Assembly: GCF_003352045.1 (NCBI RefSeq)
Contig: NZ_CP025815.1
Span: 3,782,001 to 3,846,000 of the forward strand
Direction of reading: 5' to 3'
Length of the DNA: 64,000 nt
From: Sulfitobacter sp. JL08
GTDB lineage: Bacteria; Pseudomonadota; Alphaproteobacteria; Rhodobacterales; Rhodobacteraceae
The translations under genes and the position numbers were made by a program. The notes under the pieces are model-generated. The model was not told the DNA's origin. It saw only the letters and a program-made list of their open reading frames with translations, and searched no databases. Each line of letters starts with the position of its first letter. Positions within the stretch are counted from its first letter, which is position 1. Shown here one piece after another: positions 19,065-28,353 of the stretch.

Positions 19065-20267
19065 CTACTCGGCCGGGCTTGCTGATTTTGTCGCCTTTGA
19101 CGTCACTTCTTCGACCCACAGGCTGTGATGCTCGCGTGCCCACTGTTCTTCGACTTCGCCGGATCCCATTGCATCGTAAGCGCCTTCCATGCCGACAGTG
19201 CCGATGTAGATGTGCGCAAAGATGATCGCCAGCAGAACGAAGGACACGATCGCATGCCACAACTGGGCATATTGCATTTCCTCATGCGGCGCGAGCACGG
19301 TGTTCAATTCTCCGAACCCGAACAGTTGCGGCAAACCCGTTGCGTTCAGAATGGCAAACGTCTTGGCAAACATCGGCAGTTCGAACGGAAAAAGCAATGA
19401 AAGACCGGATGCCGAGATCGACGCCCCCAGCACAATGACCGACCAGAATATCAGCTTTTGGCCTGCGTTAAATTTTCCCGCGGGCGGATGCAGGCCCTTG
19501 CGGAAAATACCGCCCCCCTGCGCCAGCCATTTCAGATCGGATTTTGCGGGCAGGTTGTGCACCACCCACATGAAAAACACCATCACCAGACCCAGCATAA
19601 AAGCCCACGAAACATTGTTGTGAACCCATTTCGAAGCGATCGCGATGGTTGAAAAACTTTCGTGCCCGAACAGCGGGATCATGACCTTGCGGCCGAACAA
19701 CGAAATCAGTCCCGTCAGGCCAAGCACCAGAAAGGAACCGGCCATCAGCCAGTGCCCGAACCGTTCAGCGGCCTGAAAGCGGGTAATCGTGCGGCCGGTT
19801 TTTTCGCCGTCAATGCGAATGCGCCCGCGAATAAGATAGAACAACGCCAAGAGGACAATCGTACCCCCCAGCAGATACGCTCCGTATGTGGCCAGCGGGC
19901 CATTGCGGAACGAATACCACCACATGCCGCCATCCTGTATCACCACACCGGCGGCAGGGCCGCGAACCTGCGTTGTGATATTCGCCGTGCCGTACCGGTA
20001 CGCGCGCCAAAGCTCCGGATCGGATGCGCCACCCAGCGTTCCCAACTGGCTGCTGATCCCCGCAGCCGCATCCGGATCGCCGGTTGCTTCGCTTCGGAAT
20101 GTATCATCCAGCTTTTCACCACGCTGGCGGGCCATGATGTCTTCCAAAGTCTGTGCCCCGCCCGTGGCAGAGCGGTCAGTCTCGGTATTTTCCTGCGCAA
20201 ATGCACCTGTGCTCAGAACAAGGCTCAGGATGAATCCGAATACGGGAATAAGCAGCGCACGGGCCAT
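19065..20267 (-). CDS. Formate dehydrogenase gamma subunit (cytochrome b556)
   Basis: Membrane subunit that takes electrons from the iron-sulfur subunit to quinone. The start chosen is the ATG after AAGGAGCC, giving 400 residues beginning MARALLIPVFGF with a signal peptide ending near GAFAQ. A periplasmic N-terminal region of about 120 residues follows. The di-heme cytochrome b core has at least four helices, with histidines in ERFGHWLMAG, KWVHNN, VVHNLPAK and QLWHAIVSF. The long N-terminal extension before the first core helix is typical of the alphaproteobacterial form. It lies downstream of the iron-sulfur subunit gene. Confidence 0.9.
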   Translation of the reverse strand: MARALLIPVFGFILSLVLSTGAFAQENTETDRSATGGAQTLEDIMARQRGEKLDDTFRSEATGDPDAAAGISSQLGTLGGASDPELWRAYRYGTANITTQVRGPAAGVVIQDGGMWWYSFRNGPLATYGAYLLGGTIVLLALFYLIRGRIRIDGEKTGRTITRFQAAERFGHWLMAGSFLVLGLTGLISLFGRKVMIPLFGHESFSTIAIASKWVHNNVSWAFMLGLVMVFFMWVVHNLPAKSDLKWLAQGGGIFRKGLHPPAGKFNAGQKLIFWSVIVLGASISASGLSLLFPFELPMFAKTFAILNATGLPQLFGFGELNTVLAPHEEMQYAQLWHAIVSFVLLAIIFAHIYIGTVGMEGAYDAMGSGEVEEQWAREHHSLWVEEVTSKATKSASPAE

Positions 20268-20378
20268 AAGCAGGCTCCTTGTGTCGGTTTTATTTGAATC
20301 TTTATTTATTTCAGCGCGACAGGGCGGCAAGAATGCCGCCCCACGCTTTATCTGTTTGGCACGAGGCCAGTGGGCAAA

Positions 20379-20975
20379 TCAGCCGCCCTTTTGGTCGTAG
20401 GCAGTGCCCCAACCCCAAGCGCCCGAACCAAATCCACGGGCCACGACGCGTTCACGGTAGATACCGGAGACAACATCGCCGTCGCCTGCCAAAAGCGCCT
20501 TGGTGGCACACATCTCGGCGCAGATCGGCAATTTGCCTTCTGCAATCCGGTTGCGGCCATATTTGGCGAATTCGGCTGTAGAGTGGTTTTCTTCCGGGCC
20601 ACCGGCGCAGAATGTACATTTGTCCATCTTGCCACGGGATCCGAAGTTGCCGGCCTGCGGGAACTGCGGCGCACCGAACGGGCACGCGTAGAAACAGTAT
20701 CCGCACCCGATGCACAGGTCCTTGGAATGCAGAACGACACCTTCCTCGTTCTGATAGAAGCAATCCACCGGACAAACCGCCATACAGGGCGCGTCCGAAC
20801 AGTGCATACATGCCACGGAAATCGACCGTTCACCCGGATCGCCGTCATTGATGGTGACGACCTTCCGGCGGTTGATGCCCCAAGGCACTTCATGCTCGTT
20901 CTTACACGCTGTCACACACGCATTGCATTCGATGCAGCGTTCGGCGTCGACGAGAAACTTTGCTCTTGCAGCCAT
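20379..20975 (-). CDS. fdhB: Formate dehydrogenase iron-sulfur subunit
   Basis: 198 residues with the four-cluster pattern of FdnH/FdsB-like ferredoxin subunits: CIECNACVTAC, CMHCSDAPCMAVCPVDC, CIGCGYCFYACPFG and CTFC with a later CAEMC. It carries electrons from the catalytic subunit to the cytochrome b subunit. No signal is present, so export depends on the TAT-bearing catalytic subunit. The start has a strong AAGGAGG and lies 13 bases after the catalytic subunit stop. Confidence 0.93.
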   Translation of the reverse strand: MAARAKFLVDAERCIECNACVTACKNEHEVPWGINRRKVVTINDGDPGERSISVACMHCSDAPCMAVCPVDCFYQNEEGVVLHSKDLCIGCGYCFYACPFGAPQFPQAGNFGSRGKMDKCTFCAGGPEENHSTAEFAKYGRNRIAEGKLPICAEMCATKALLAGDGDVVSGIYRERVVARGFGSGAWGWGTAYDQKGG

Positions 20976-20988
20976 TATGGTGTCCTCC

Positions 20989-23883
20989 TTATGCCGACCA
21001 GATTTTGCAAAGAGTGGCTTTCGTCTCTTGCATCTGTGTCACTGAATCATAGCCATAGGTTTGTGCGGTGTTTGTGCTTTCGCCCAATACATAAGGGTCC
21101 GCACCCGCCGGATACTTGCTCCGCCGGTCTTCGCCCTCCAGATGGCCGCCAAAGTGGAACGGCATGAACGCCACCCCTTCGCCGACACGGTTTGTGACCA
21201 TTGCCATCACCTTGACCTTGCCGCCTTCCGGGCCTTCGACCCAGACCTGAGATCCGTCACGCACACCCAGATTGTTGGCGTCACGTGTGTTGATCTCGAC
21301 GAACATGTCCTGCTGAAGCTCGGCCAACCACGGGTTGGATCGGGTTTCGTCGCCACCACCCTCGTATTCCACAAGACGACCAGACGTCAGGATCATTGGA
21401 TAATCCTTGGAAAAGTCGTTCTTCTGGATCGAGGCATACATGGTCGGAAGACGATAGAACTTCCGGTCCTCGTATGTCGGGTAGTCCGCGACCAGATCGC
21501 GCCGGTTTGTATACAGCGGTTCGCGATGTACCGGGATCGGATCGGGGAAGGTCCAGACCACCGCCCGCGCCTTGGCATTGCCGAATGGCGCACATTCATG
21601 TGCGATCGCGACCCTTTGGATGCCACCTGACAGGTCGGTTTTCCAGTTTGTATCCGGTCCGGCCACCGCATCAATCGCGGCACGCTCTTCATCGGTCAAC
21701 TCGCTGTCCCAACCCAGATCCATCAGCATCTGCATGGTGAATTCGGGGTAACCGTCCTGAATATCCGAATCCTTGCTGTAGACACCTTCGGCCAACAGGT
21801 TGTCCCCGTCACGTTCCACGCCAAACCGGGCACGGAATGTCAGTCCACCTTCGGACACGCGCTTGGACATGTCATAAAGGTTGGGCGTTCCGGGATGGTT
21901 CATTTCGGGAGTGCCCCAGCACGGCCATGGCATACCATAATAATCACCATCTGCCGGACCACCCACCGCCTGCAGCGTCGTTCTGTCGAACGTATGCTGG
22001 TTGGCCATGTGCAGTTTCATCCGCTCCGGGCTTTGACCGGTATAGCCGACTGTCCACATACCGCTGTTGAATTCGCGGGTGATGCTTTCGACATTCGGGG
22101 TTTCCGGATCGTCCATTTCGATATTGCGGAACAGACGGTCGGCAAAGCCGAATTTGTTGGCGAACTTGGCAATGATCACCTCGTCCGGGACGCTTTCGAA
22201 CAGAGGTTCAATCACGCGGTCACGCCACTGGATCGATCTGTTCGAGGCGGTCACCGAACCGCGGGTTTCAAACTGCGTACAGGCCGGCAACAGGTAAACG
22301 CCGTCTGTCCGGTCATGAAGAATGGCGGAAACGGTGGGGAACGGATCGATCACGACCAGCATGTCCAGCTTTTCCATCGCCGTCTTCATTTCCTTCATAC
22401 GCGTCTGGCTGTTGGGCGCGTGGCCCCACAACACCATGGCGCGCACCTTGGCGGGCTGATCCATATTGGCCGGGTCTTCCAACACACCGTCGATCCAGCG
22501 CGACACCGGAATACCGGTTTCGTTCATCAACGGTTTGTCTTTGCCATCCGCACCCTGGATCGTGTCGAACTGCGCCTTGAGCCAGTCCATATCCTCGCCC
22601 CAGACACGGCCCCAATGGGCCCATGCACCGGCAGACAGGCCATAATAGCCCGGCAGGGTATGGGACAGAACACCCAGATCAGTGGCACCTTGCACGTTGT
22701 CGTGGCCGCGGAAGATGTTTGTTCCGCCACCCGATGTGCCCATGTTGCCCAGCGCAAGCTGAAGCACACAATAGGCGCGTGTGTTGTTGTTGCCGCTGGT
22801 GTGCTGCGTACCGCCCATACACCAGACAACAGTGCCGGGACGGTTGTTGACCATCGTACGGGCGACGCGGCGCAACTGTTCGCCGGGTGCACCTGTCACG
22901 CGCTCGACCTCTTCCGGTGTCCATTTGGCGACTTCGGTCTTGATCTGGTCCATTCCCCACACGCGGGTGCGGATGAATTCTTTGTCTTCCCAGCCATTCT
23001 CAAAGATATGCCACAGAATACCCCAGACCAGCGCAACGTCTGTACCTGGGCGGAACCGCACGTATTCATCAGCGTGGGCCGCCGTGCGGGTAAACCGCGG
23101 GTCGCACACGATCAAAGGCGCGTTGTTCTGTTCCTTGGCTTTCAGGATATGCAGCAGAGACACGGGATGCGCCTCGGCCGGGTTTCCGCCAATGATGAAA
23201 ATCGCCTTGGAATTGTGCATGTCGTTGTAGCTGTTGGTCATGGCGCCGTAGCCCCATGTGTTTGCAACACCCGCAACCGTGGTCGAGTGACAAATCCGCG
23301 CTTGGTGGTCCACGTTGTTCGTGCCCCAGTAGCCGGCGAATTTGCGGAACAGGTAGGCCTGTTCGTTGTTATGCTTGGCCGATCCCAGCCAGTACACTGA
23401 ATCCGGACCGCTTTCTTCGCGGATGTTCATCATGCCGTCGCCGATCTCGTCGATCGCCTGTTCCCAGCTGATGCGTTTCCATTCACCGCCTTCGCGCTTC
23501 ATGGGATATTTCAGGCGGCGTTCACCATGGGCGTGCTCGCGAACCGCGGCCCCCTTGGCGCAATGCGCCCCCAGATTGAAAGGGCTGTCCCAGCCGGGTT
23601 CCTGACCCGTCCAGACACCATTGTCGACTTCGGCTACAACCGTGCAACCGACCGAACAGTGGGTACAAACCGTTTTGACAGTTTCAACTGCTGTGTTTGC
23701 GGCAGACTGCGCATTCGCTGCCGTCACTGTGCCGCCCGTTGCGGCAATTGCGGTCAGGCCACCAATGGCCAATCCCGAACCGCGCAAAAACGCACGGCGG
23801 TCAACCGATGTTTCAGACATCGTCGACAGGATACTTGTCCGCTGGGAGCGTCGCGCAACCCCGTTGGTCTTTTTCCTAAGCAT
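20989..23883 (-). CDS. fdhA: Formate dehydrogenase catalytic subunit (Mo/W-bis-MGD, cysteine type)
   Basis: 964-residue periplasmic enzyme oxidising formate to CO2. A twin-arginine motif (RRAFLRGSG, 29-37) lies after an unusually basic 28-residue leader; the start follows TGGAGG. Cys73, 76, 80 and 108 bind the N-terminal [4Fe-4S] cluster. The metal ligand is Cys198, followed by His199, in HQARICHS, so this is a cysteine and not a selenocysteine enzyme and the gene has no in-frame TGA. Molybdenum and tungsten both occur in this family and cannot be told apart by sequence reading. Genes for chaperones and DUF3305/DUF3306 proteins lie directly upstream. Confidence 0.95.
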   Translation of the reverse strand: MLRKKTNGVARRSQRTSILSTMSETSVDRRAFLRGSGLAIGGLTAIAATGGTVTAANAQSAANTAVETVKTVCTHCSVGCTVVAEVDNGVWTGQEPGWDSPFNLGAHCAKGAAVREHAHGERRLKYPMKREGGEWKRISWEQAIDEIGDGMMNIREESGPDSVYWLGSAKHNNEQAYLFRKFAGYWGTNNVDHQARICHSTTVAGVANTWGYGAMTNSYNDMHNSKAIFIIGGNPAEAHPVSLLHILKAKEQNNAPLIVCDPRFTRTAAHADEYVRFRPGTDVALVWGILWHIFENGWEDKEFIRTRVWGMDQIKTEVAKWTPEEVERVTGAPGEQLRRVARTMVNNRPGTVVWCMGGTQHTSGNNNTRAYCVLQLALGNMGTSGGGTNIFRGHDNVQGATDLGVLSHTLPGYYGLSAGAWAHWGRVWGEDMDWLKAQFDTIQGADGKDKPLMNETGIPVSRWIDGVLEDPANMDQPAKVRAMVLWGHAPNSQTRMKEMKTAMEKLDMLVVIDPFPTVSAILHDRTDGVYLLPACTQFETRGSVTASNRSIQWRDRVIEPLFESVPDEVIIAKFANKFGFADRLFRNIEMDDPETPNVESITREFNSGMWTVGYTGQSPERMKLHMANQHTFDRTTLQAVGGPADGDYYGMPWPCWGTPEMNHPGTPNLYDMSKRVSEGGLTFRARFGVERDGDNLLAEGVYSKDSDIQDGYPEFTMQMLMDLGWDSELTDEERAAIDAVAGPDTNWKTDLSGGIQRVAIAHECAPFGNAKARAVVWTFPDPIPVHREPLYTNRRDLVADYPTYEDRKFYRLPTMYASIQKNDFSKDYPMILTSGRLVEYEGGGDETRSNPWLAELQQDMFVEINTRDANNLGVRDGSQVWVEGPEGGKVKVMAMVTNRVGEGVAFMPFHFGGHLEGEDRRSKYPAGADPYVLGESTNTAQTYGYDSVTQMQETKATLCKIWSA

Positions 23884-23961
23884 AGTTTTTCCTCCATAAG
23901 GAACTCCTCTGACAGTCGGGCCTCACGCAACCAGTCGTCAGCGGATATTAAGGACGTCCGA

Positions 23962-24153
23962 TCAGAACCGGGCGCTGTCGAGATAGGCGCGGGTATGCGC
24001 AGTGTCCTGCATCTTGTCAGATGAAAGATCGACCGGCTGCGCTTGTGCATCCGATCCGCTGACGGCAACCGCAGCAACGGCTGCCGGTGCGGCTGTGCCA
24101 GCCAGTTTCAGAAAATCGCGGCGGCTGGTGCCGTCGGCTTTTTCCTTTTTCAT
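23962..24153 (-). CDS. Formate dehydrogenase region TAT-target peptide
   Basis: 63 residues with a twin-arginine signal (SRRDFLKLAG) and a short tail after the AQA cleavage region. It belongs to the small 'formate dehydrogenase region TAT target' family always found beside such enzymes. Its function is not known; a small periplasmic subunit or chaperone of the complex has been suggested. It has a good ribosome site (GGGGAG) and sits between the torD-like gene and fdhA on the same strand. Confidence 0.85.
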   Translation of the reverse strand: MKKEKADGTSRRDFLKLAGTAAPAAVAAVAVSGSDAQAQPVDLSSDKMQDTAHTRAYLDSARF

Positions 24154-24207
24154 GGGAATTCTCCCCTTCTGTGTTGTGGCGGGGCCCCCCGCCGGTCTGC
24201 GCGGGAT

Positions 24208-24816
24208 TTATCCCGCAATCATCCGGAACGCCTCGCGTTCGATATCCATGAACTGTTTGCCGACCGAGCCGACAGACGCATAGAACACCGACGCTTGCGC
24301 GGCTTCCAAATCCGAAAAGAAATGTGTGGCCCAAGGGCCGATATGTTTGTTGAAGAACAGCTTTTGGTCGGCAAGGTCCGCCGATCGGCCGAACCGGCCA
24401 ACGATCAGTCCGCCCATCATCTCCATCAGCGATGCGATGTTGTCCTCCGGCTCGAACACGTTCTGGGCGCGCGTGACACCGCGTGCCGCCATATCCTTGC
24501 GCAATGTTGCCAGCGGTTTTTCATTCAGAAAGCCCGTCAGGTAATAGCTTGCATAGGGCAGCAGTTCACCGCGCCCCAAACCGATGAACAGGGCATTGAA
24601 TTCTGAAAGCACCGCGTTGGGCTTGGTCACTTTTGCGACGCGCGCCAGTGTTGAAATGGCTTCCCCCATCGCGCTGTCGTCGCCTGACAGGCCGGCACAT
24701 TGATCCAGCAGGGTTTGATCGGGCGGCCCCGACAGCAACAGCCCCAGAAAATTGTACAGGTCCGCGCGCAACCGGTCTTCTGCACTGACTGACGTGGTAT
24801 CTGCCAAAGCACTCAT
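24208..24816 (-). CDS. TorD-family molybdoenzyme maturation chaperone
   Basis: 202-residue all-helical protein of the TorD/DmsD family. It has the ALFIGLGRGELLPYASYYLTG region, close to the conserved (E/L)F-x-P-Y-x-S motif. Such chaperones bind the TAT signal of the catalytic subunit until the cofactor is inserted, so the client should be the adjacent formate dehydrogenase. Its start overlaps the DUF3306 stop by four bases. Confidence 0.87.
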   Translation of the reverse strand: MSALADTTSVSAEDRLRADLYNFLGLLLSGPPDQTLLDQCAGLSGDDSAMGEAISTLARVAKVTKPNAVLSEFNALFIGLGRGELLPYASYYLTGFLNEKPLATLRKDMAARGVTRAQNVFEPEDNIASLMEMMGGLIVGRFGRSADLADQKLFFNKHIGPWATHFFSDLEAAQASVFYASVGSVGKQFMDIEREAFRMIAG

Positions 24817-25475
24817 GCTGCGGCCTCCGATCCGTTTGGTTTTGAATATTGAAACCGCATCCGGCGGCGGGGCGCTTCGATGTGATCAGACAGGTCGTCT
24901 TGCGCTAACGGTTCGGGATCTTTTGATTGTTCGGCGGTTGTGACCTGCGCGTCTTGCTCTTGCAGGGCCATATCCTGGTCGGGCGCGCCCTGCGGTTCGC
25001 CCTCAAGCTCGGGTTCTTCGGAAACGGCTTCTGCCATCTCGGCCTTTGCCAGTTTCTCTTCGGCCTGACGCGCCATTTCCTGAACATGGCTTAGCATGCC
25101 CTTGCCAACCTGATAGGCCGTTTGCAGGTTTTCGACGACCATCGCACTATCGGTAAAATCCTGACCGTAATCCACAAGCCCATCAACATTGGCCAGCACC
25201 GGGTTCAGCTTCCACAACTGGCGCAGGGCACGACGGCGCAGGCGATCCGGCACCGCCTTTGACATAAAACCCCGGACATCATCACCCAGCTTCAGGCTAT
25301 CGGGGTCCGGCAACCCGAACTCTTCCAGCAGTTCTTCATCACTCTTGGCCTCTTGCACCGCCTGTTCTTCCGCGGCAGTGCGCGCCAGCGTCTCTTGCTC
25401 TTCCGCCAGCGCCTCGGCCTGAACGCGCGCCTTGCGGTCCGACCAGAACCCGGATGAACCTGTGCGACCAGTCAA
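24813..25475 (-). CDS. DUF3306-family protein of formate dehydrogenase clusters
   Basis: 220 residues. The N-terminal half has the recognisable segment FGLPDPDSLKLGDDV followed by RRRALRQLWKLNPVLANVDGLVDYGQDFTD, typical of DUF3306. The rest is acidic and Gln/Glu-rich, likely disordered, and ends in an arginine-rich patch (APRRRMRFQ). There are no membrane segments. Family members accompany formate dehydrogenases, but no reaction is known. It is coupled by four-base overlaps to both DUF3305 and torD-like genes. Confidence 0.82.
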   Translation of the reverse strand: MTGRTGSSGFWSDRKARVQAEALAEEQETLARTAAEEQAVQEAKSDEELLEEFGLPDPDSLKLGDDVRGFMSKAVPDRLRRRALRQLWKLNPVLANVDGLVDYGQDFTDSAMVVENLQTAYQVGKGMLSHVQEMARQAEEKLAKAEMAEAVSEEPELEGEPQGAPDQDMALQEQDAQVTTAEQSKDPEPLAQDDLSDHIEAPRRRMRFQYSKPNGSEAAA

Positions 25476-26062
25476 TGCACCTGCTCCTTGTCAGAACGTT
25501 TGCTCGGGGCGCGATAAACATCGCTCATCTGCGAAATCCGTGCATCGCCAACGCCATCCTGCACCCGATCGGTCCGGTGTTTGTCGCGGCGGCGCTTTAT
25601 GAACGCCTCGTGCTCGTGGTGCTTCACGGCGAAATCGCGGATCCACGCGATCAGGCCACCCGGCATCGGCACCTTTTCCACCAGATCTTCGCCATTGTCC
25701 GCGTAATCCTGCGCCTCGTAGGGCGACGCGGTGGCCAGCAAAACATCGTAGGGATGCTCCGCAGACATCGTCTTGCGCAACACGACGTAGATTGCCGGAA
25801 CACTGTCGGACAATCCCGTCAGATACGCCTCGCTGTCGGCACCGTGCAATTCCAGATAGGGGGTCGCGATGTGGTATTCCTGAACGCCGTCTTCTTCGCG
25901 CAGCAGCTTCCATCGAGCTTCCGACGCCCCCGGCAAAACAGCAACCGCTTTCCAACACCACTTGGCCCACCGGGTCACACCCGGCGTCCGCCTCAGAACA
26001 ACGCCCAGCGGCATTGTCTGATACTGGTTTGGATTGTGGATCAAGGCTCCTCCCAAAGGCAT
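25472..26062 (-). CDS. DUF3305-family protein of formate dehydrogenase clusters
   Basis: The core starts at MPLGVVLRRTPGVTRWAKWCWKAVAVLPGA, the family hallmark, and is preceded by a poorly determined N-terminus. The ATG given here yields 196 residues. A strong GGAGGAG lies just inside it, so a TTG at 26044 is also likely, and an ATG at 26110 is possible. The protein is soluble and has no known motif of catalysis. As first gene of the minus-strand block it probably follows the promoter in the divergent gap to the ferredoxin gene. Confidence 0.82.
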   Translation of the reverse strand: MPLGGALIHNPNQYQTMPLGVVLRRTPGVTRWAKWCWKAVAVLPGASEARWKLLREEDGVQEYHIATPYLELHGADSEAYLTGLSDSVPAIYVVLRKTMSAEHPYDVLLATASPYEAQDYADNGEDLVEKVPMPGGLIAWIRDFAVKHHEHEAFIKRRRDKHRTDRVQDGVGDARISQMSDVYRAPSKRSDKEQVH

Positions 26063-26400
26063 GATCTGCTGTATTCTATCGTATGCTGGACCAACTCTGC
26101 CGCGACGCAAAGAACTTTTGGCAGATTTTTACATCAAAATGCGCAAACGGACAAAATGGGGCGTCACCACGACCATCGACCCCCAACATGGACGAAATGT
26201 CCCTCGGGCGGATCGGCGCGATTTTCTGCCATGATCAGATCGCACCGAATGATTCGGTATGTGGCACGCCGTTCCATCAACCGGATAGCGCGAACCCGAA
26301 TCAAGTTTTCCGGTTTACGGCGGATCGAATCCGTGGCTACACTTGCGCGCAGCCGCCTGAAATCGAACCGGTTTTCCAGAAAATGAAAGCGCAAAAAAAG
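26063..26400. other. Divergent gap between DUF3305 and ferredoxin genes
   Basis: About 340 bases with no convincing gene. The frame upstream of the ferredoxin stays open but reads like non-coding sequence (rich in Pro, Asn and Cys, unlike the family). AT-richer patches near 26120-26150 and 26380-26400 are likely promoter sites for the two directions. I found no FNR box and no valid -24/-12 promoter. Confidence 0.5.
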
Positions 26401-28353
26401 ATGCCTAAACACCTGATAATATGTGATTGTTTGGGAAGTCAGTCCATCGATGCCGATGGGTTGTCGAACGCAACGGGATTGTCGTGTTCCCGACTGCACA
26501 CAGCGCTTTGCACCACGCAGATTGATCTGGCCGCCAAGGCAATCGAGTCTGGCGATGCCATAATCGCATGCCAGCAGGAACGGTCGCGATTCGAAGAACT
26601 GGCCCACGATCTGGAGGCCGACATTCCCGGTTTTGTCGACCTGCGGGACCGTGCGGGATGGTCTGCCGATACCGCCGATAAACTACCCAAAATGGCCGCT
26701 CTGGCCGCCGAGGCGCTGTTGCCCGTCGCCGAAGGCAAATCGCTTGACGTGGTATCCGAAGGTATATGCCTGATCATCGGGCCCGGCGCGGTCGCGCTTG
26801 AGGCGGCGCGCAAGCTCAAGGATATCCTGAGCTTGACCGTTCTTTTGACCGACGAAACCGCGCCGGAAAGGGAAACCGGTTTTGATATCGTGCGCGGACG
26901 CATTGAAATGGCACGCGGCGCACTGGGCGGGTTTGACCTGACGTTTGATGCCTTGCAGGAAATCGAACCGGGCGGACGTGGCGCCGCCGTGTTTTCACCG
27001 CCCAAGTCGGGTGCATCTTCGCAATGTGATGTCATTATTGATCTTTCTGGAAACCCGCCGCTGTTTCCCGCACCTGAAAAGCGCGAAGGATACCTGCGCG
27101 CCGATCCGTCATACAGCCCGGCCGTCGCAGACGTGATCTTGCAGGCGTCCCAAATGGTCGGGACATTCGAAAAACCGCTGTATGTCCGCCTCGAGCCGTC
27201 CTTGTGCGCCCATTCACGTGCCGAAAAACCGGCATGTTCGAATTGTCTGAATGCATGCCCCACCGGCGCCATCACTTCGGCCGGCGAACATGTTGCGATC
27301 GACCCCATGATCTGCGCTGGATGCGGTGCCTGTTCGGCCCTGTGTCCGTCCGGTGCGATTTCATATGATGCCCCGACGGTTGATACGGTATTCCGGCGGG
27401 TTCAGGTTCTGGCATCAACCTACAGAAAAGAGGCCGGATCAGTGCCGCGCCTTCTGGTGCACGATGACGGGCACGGCGATCAGATGATATCGCTGTCCGC
27501 CCGCCACGGTCGTGGCCTGCCTGCCGACGTTATCCCGTTGGAAGTGACTGCACTTGCCGGTTTCGGGCATGCCGAAATGCTGGCTGCGCTGGGCAGCGGG
27601 TTTTCCTCTGTTTCTGTACTGCTGTCGCCGCGGTCTGATCGCGAAACACTGGCCCGCGAAACGGAACTGGCAAATGCGATCGCGGGCACCAAGGTCAGCC
27701 TTCTGGATGTGAGCGACCCTGATGCCCTTTCAGATTCGCTTTTTGATGCGGGCCCTGCCGATATCGCACATGATCCGATCCTGCCCATGGGCACGCGCCG
27801 TCAGGTGGCCCGCACCGCCGCCAAGGCGCTGGCCCCGGATGCGACGATTGTGCCCCTGCCCGAAACCGCCCCTTATGGTGCCGTTCTGGTGGACACGGAT
27901 GCCTGTACCTTGTGTTTGTCCTGTGTGTCGCTTTGCCCGTCGGGCGCATTGGCGGAAAATCCCGACAAACCCCAGTTGCGCTTTCAGGAAGATGCCTGTC
28001 TGCAATGCGGTCTGTGCAGCAACATCTGCCCGGAACAGGCGATCACCCTTGAACCCCGGTTCAACCTGACAGACGCGGCATTCACGCAGGTTATCCTGAA
28101 CGAGGAAGAACCGTTTGCCTGTATCGAATGCGGCAGCCTGTTTGGCGTGAAATCGACGGTCGAAAGGATCACCGAAAAGCTTGCCGGGAAGCACGCGATG
28201 TTTTCCAACCCAAAAGCCGCCAGAATGATCCAGATGTGCGACAATTGCCGCATTCAGGCGCAGTACCATTCCGATGACAACCCGTTTGCCGCCGGAGAAC
28301 GCCCGAAAGTACGCACCAGCGACGATTATTTCTTAAAGCGCAAGGATCACTGA
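26401..28353 (+). CDS. Multi-cluster 4Fe-4S protein of the formate dehydrogenase region
   Basis: 650 residues from the ATG that begins MPKHLIICDCLGSQ; another ATG lies six codons earlier. The N-terminal part (to about 250) resembles HdrA-like or thioredoxin-like binding regions. Ferredoxin repeats follow: CSNCLNACPTGAI with CAGCGACSALCPSGAI, then CTLCLSCVSLCPSGAL and CLQCGLCSNICPEQAI. Two extra CxxC pairs are near the end (CIECG, CDNCR). That makes at least four [4Fe-4S] sites plus a possible zinc site. It is cytoplasmic and probably moves electrons in sulfur mobilisation or cofactor maturation for the dehydrogenase; this is inference from position. It ends convergent with, and overlapping by seven bases, the cytochrome gene. 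Confidence 0.8.
   Translation: MPKHLIICDCLGSQSIDADGLSNATGLSCSRLHTALCTTQIDLAAKAIESGDAIIACQQERSRFEELAHDLEADIPGFVDLRDRAGWSADTADKLPKMAALAAEALLPVAEGKSLDVVSEGICLIIGPGAVALEAARKLKDILSLTVLLTDETAPERETGFDIVRGRIEMARGALGGFDLTFDALQEIEPGGRGAAVFSPPKSGASSQCDVIIDLSGNPPLFPAPEKREGYLRADPSYSPAVADVILQASQMVGTFEKPLYVRLEPSLCAHSRAEKPACSNCLNACPTGAITSAGEHVAIDPMICAGCGACSALCPSGAISYDAPTVDTVFRRVQVLASTYRKEAGSVPRLLVHDDGHGDQMISLSARHGRGLPADVIPLEVTALAGFGHAEMLAALGSGFSSVSVLLSPRSDRETLARETELANAIAGTKVSLLDVSDPDALSDSLFDAGPADIAHDPILPMGTRRQVARTAAKALAPDATIVPLPETAPYGAVLVDTDACTLCLSCVSLCPSGALAENPDKPQLRFQEDACLQCGLCSNICPEQAITLEPRFNLTDAAFTQVILNEEEPFACIECGSLFGVKSTVERITEKLAGKHAMFSNPKAARMIQMCDNCRIQAQYHSDDNPFAAGERPKVRTSDDYFLKRKDH

Noticed and set aside
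21895-23400. A 501-codon plus-strand frame over fdhA
   Set aside because: Complementary to the catalytic subunit gene, which has clear motifs throughout; the plus-strand product shows no domain.
26259-26276. A possible sigma-54 -24/-12 promoter (GTGGCACGCCGTTCC) in the formate dehydrogenase gap
   Set aside because: The spacing between the GG and the second element is one base short and the GC of the -12 is not present; the neighbouring regulator also lacks the sigma-54 contact loop.
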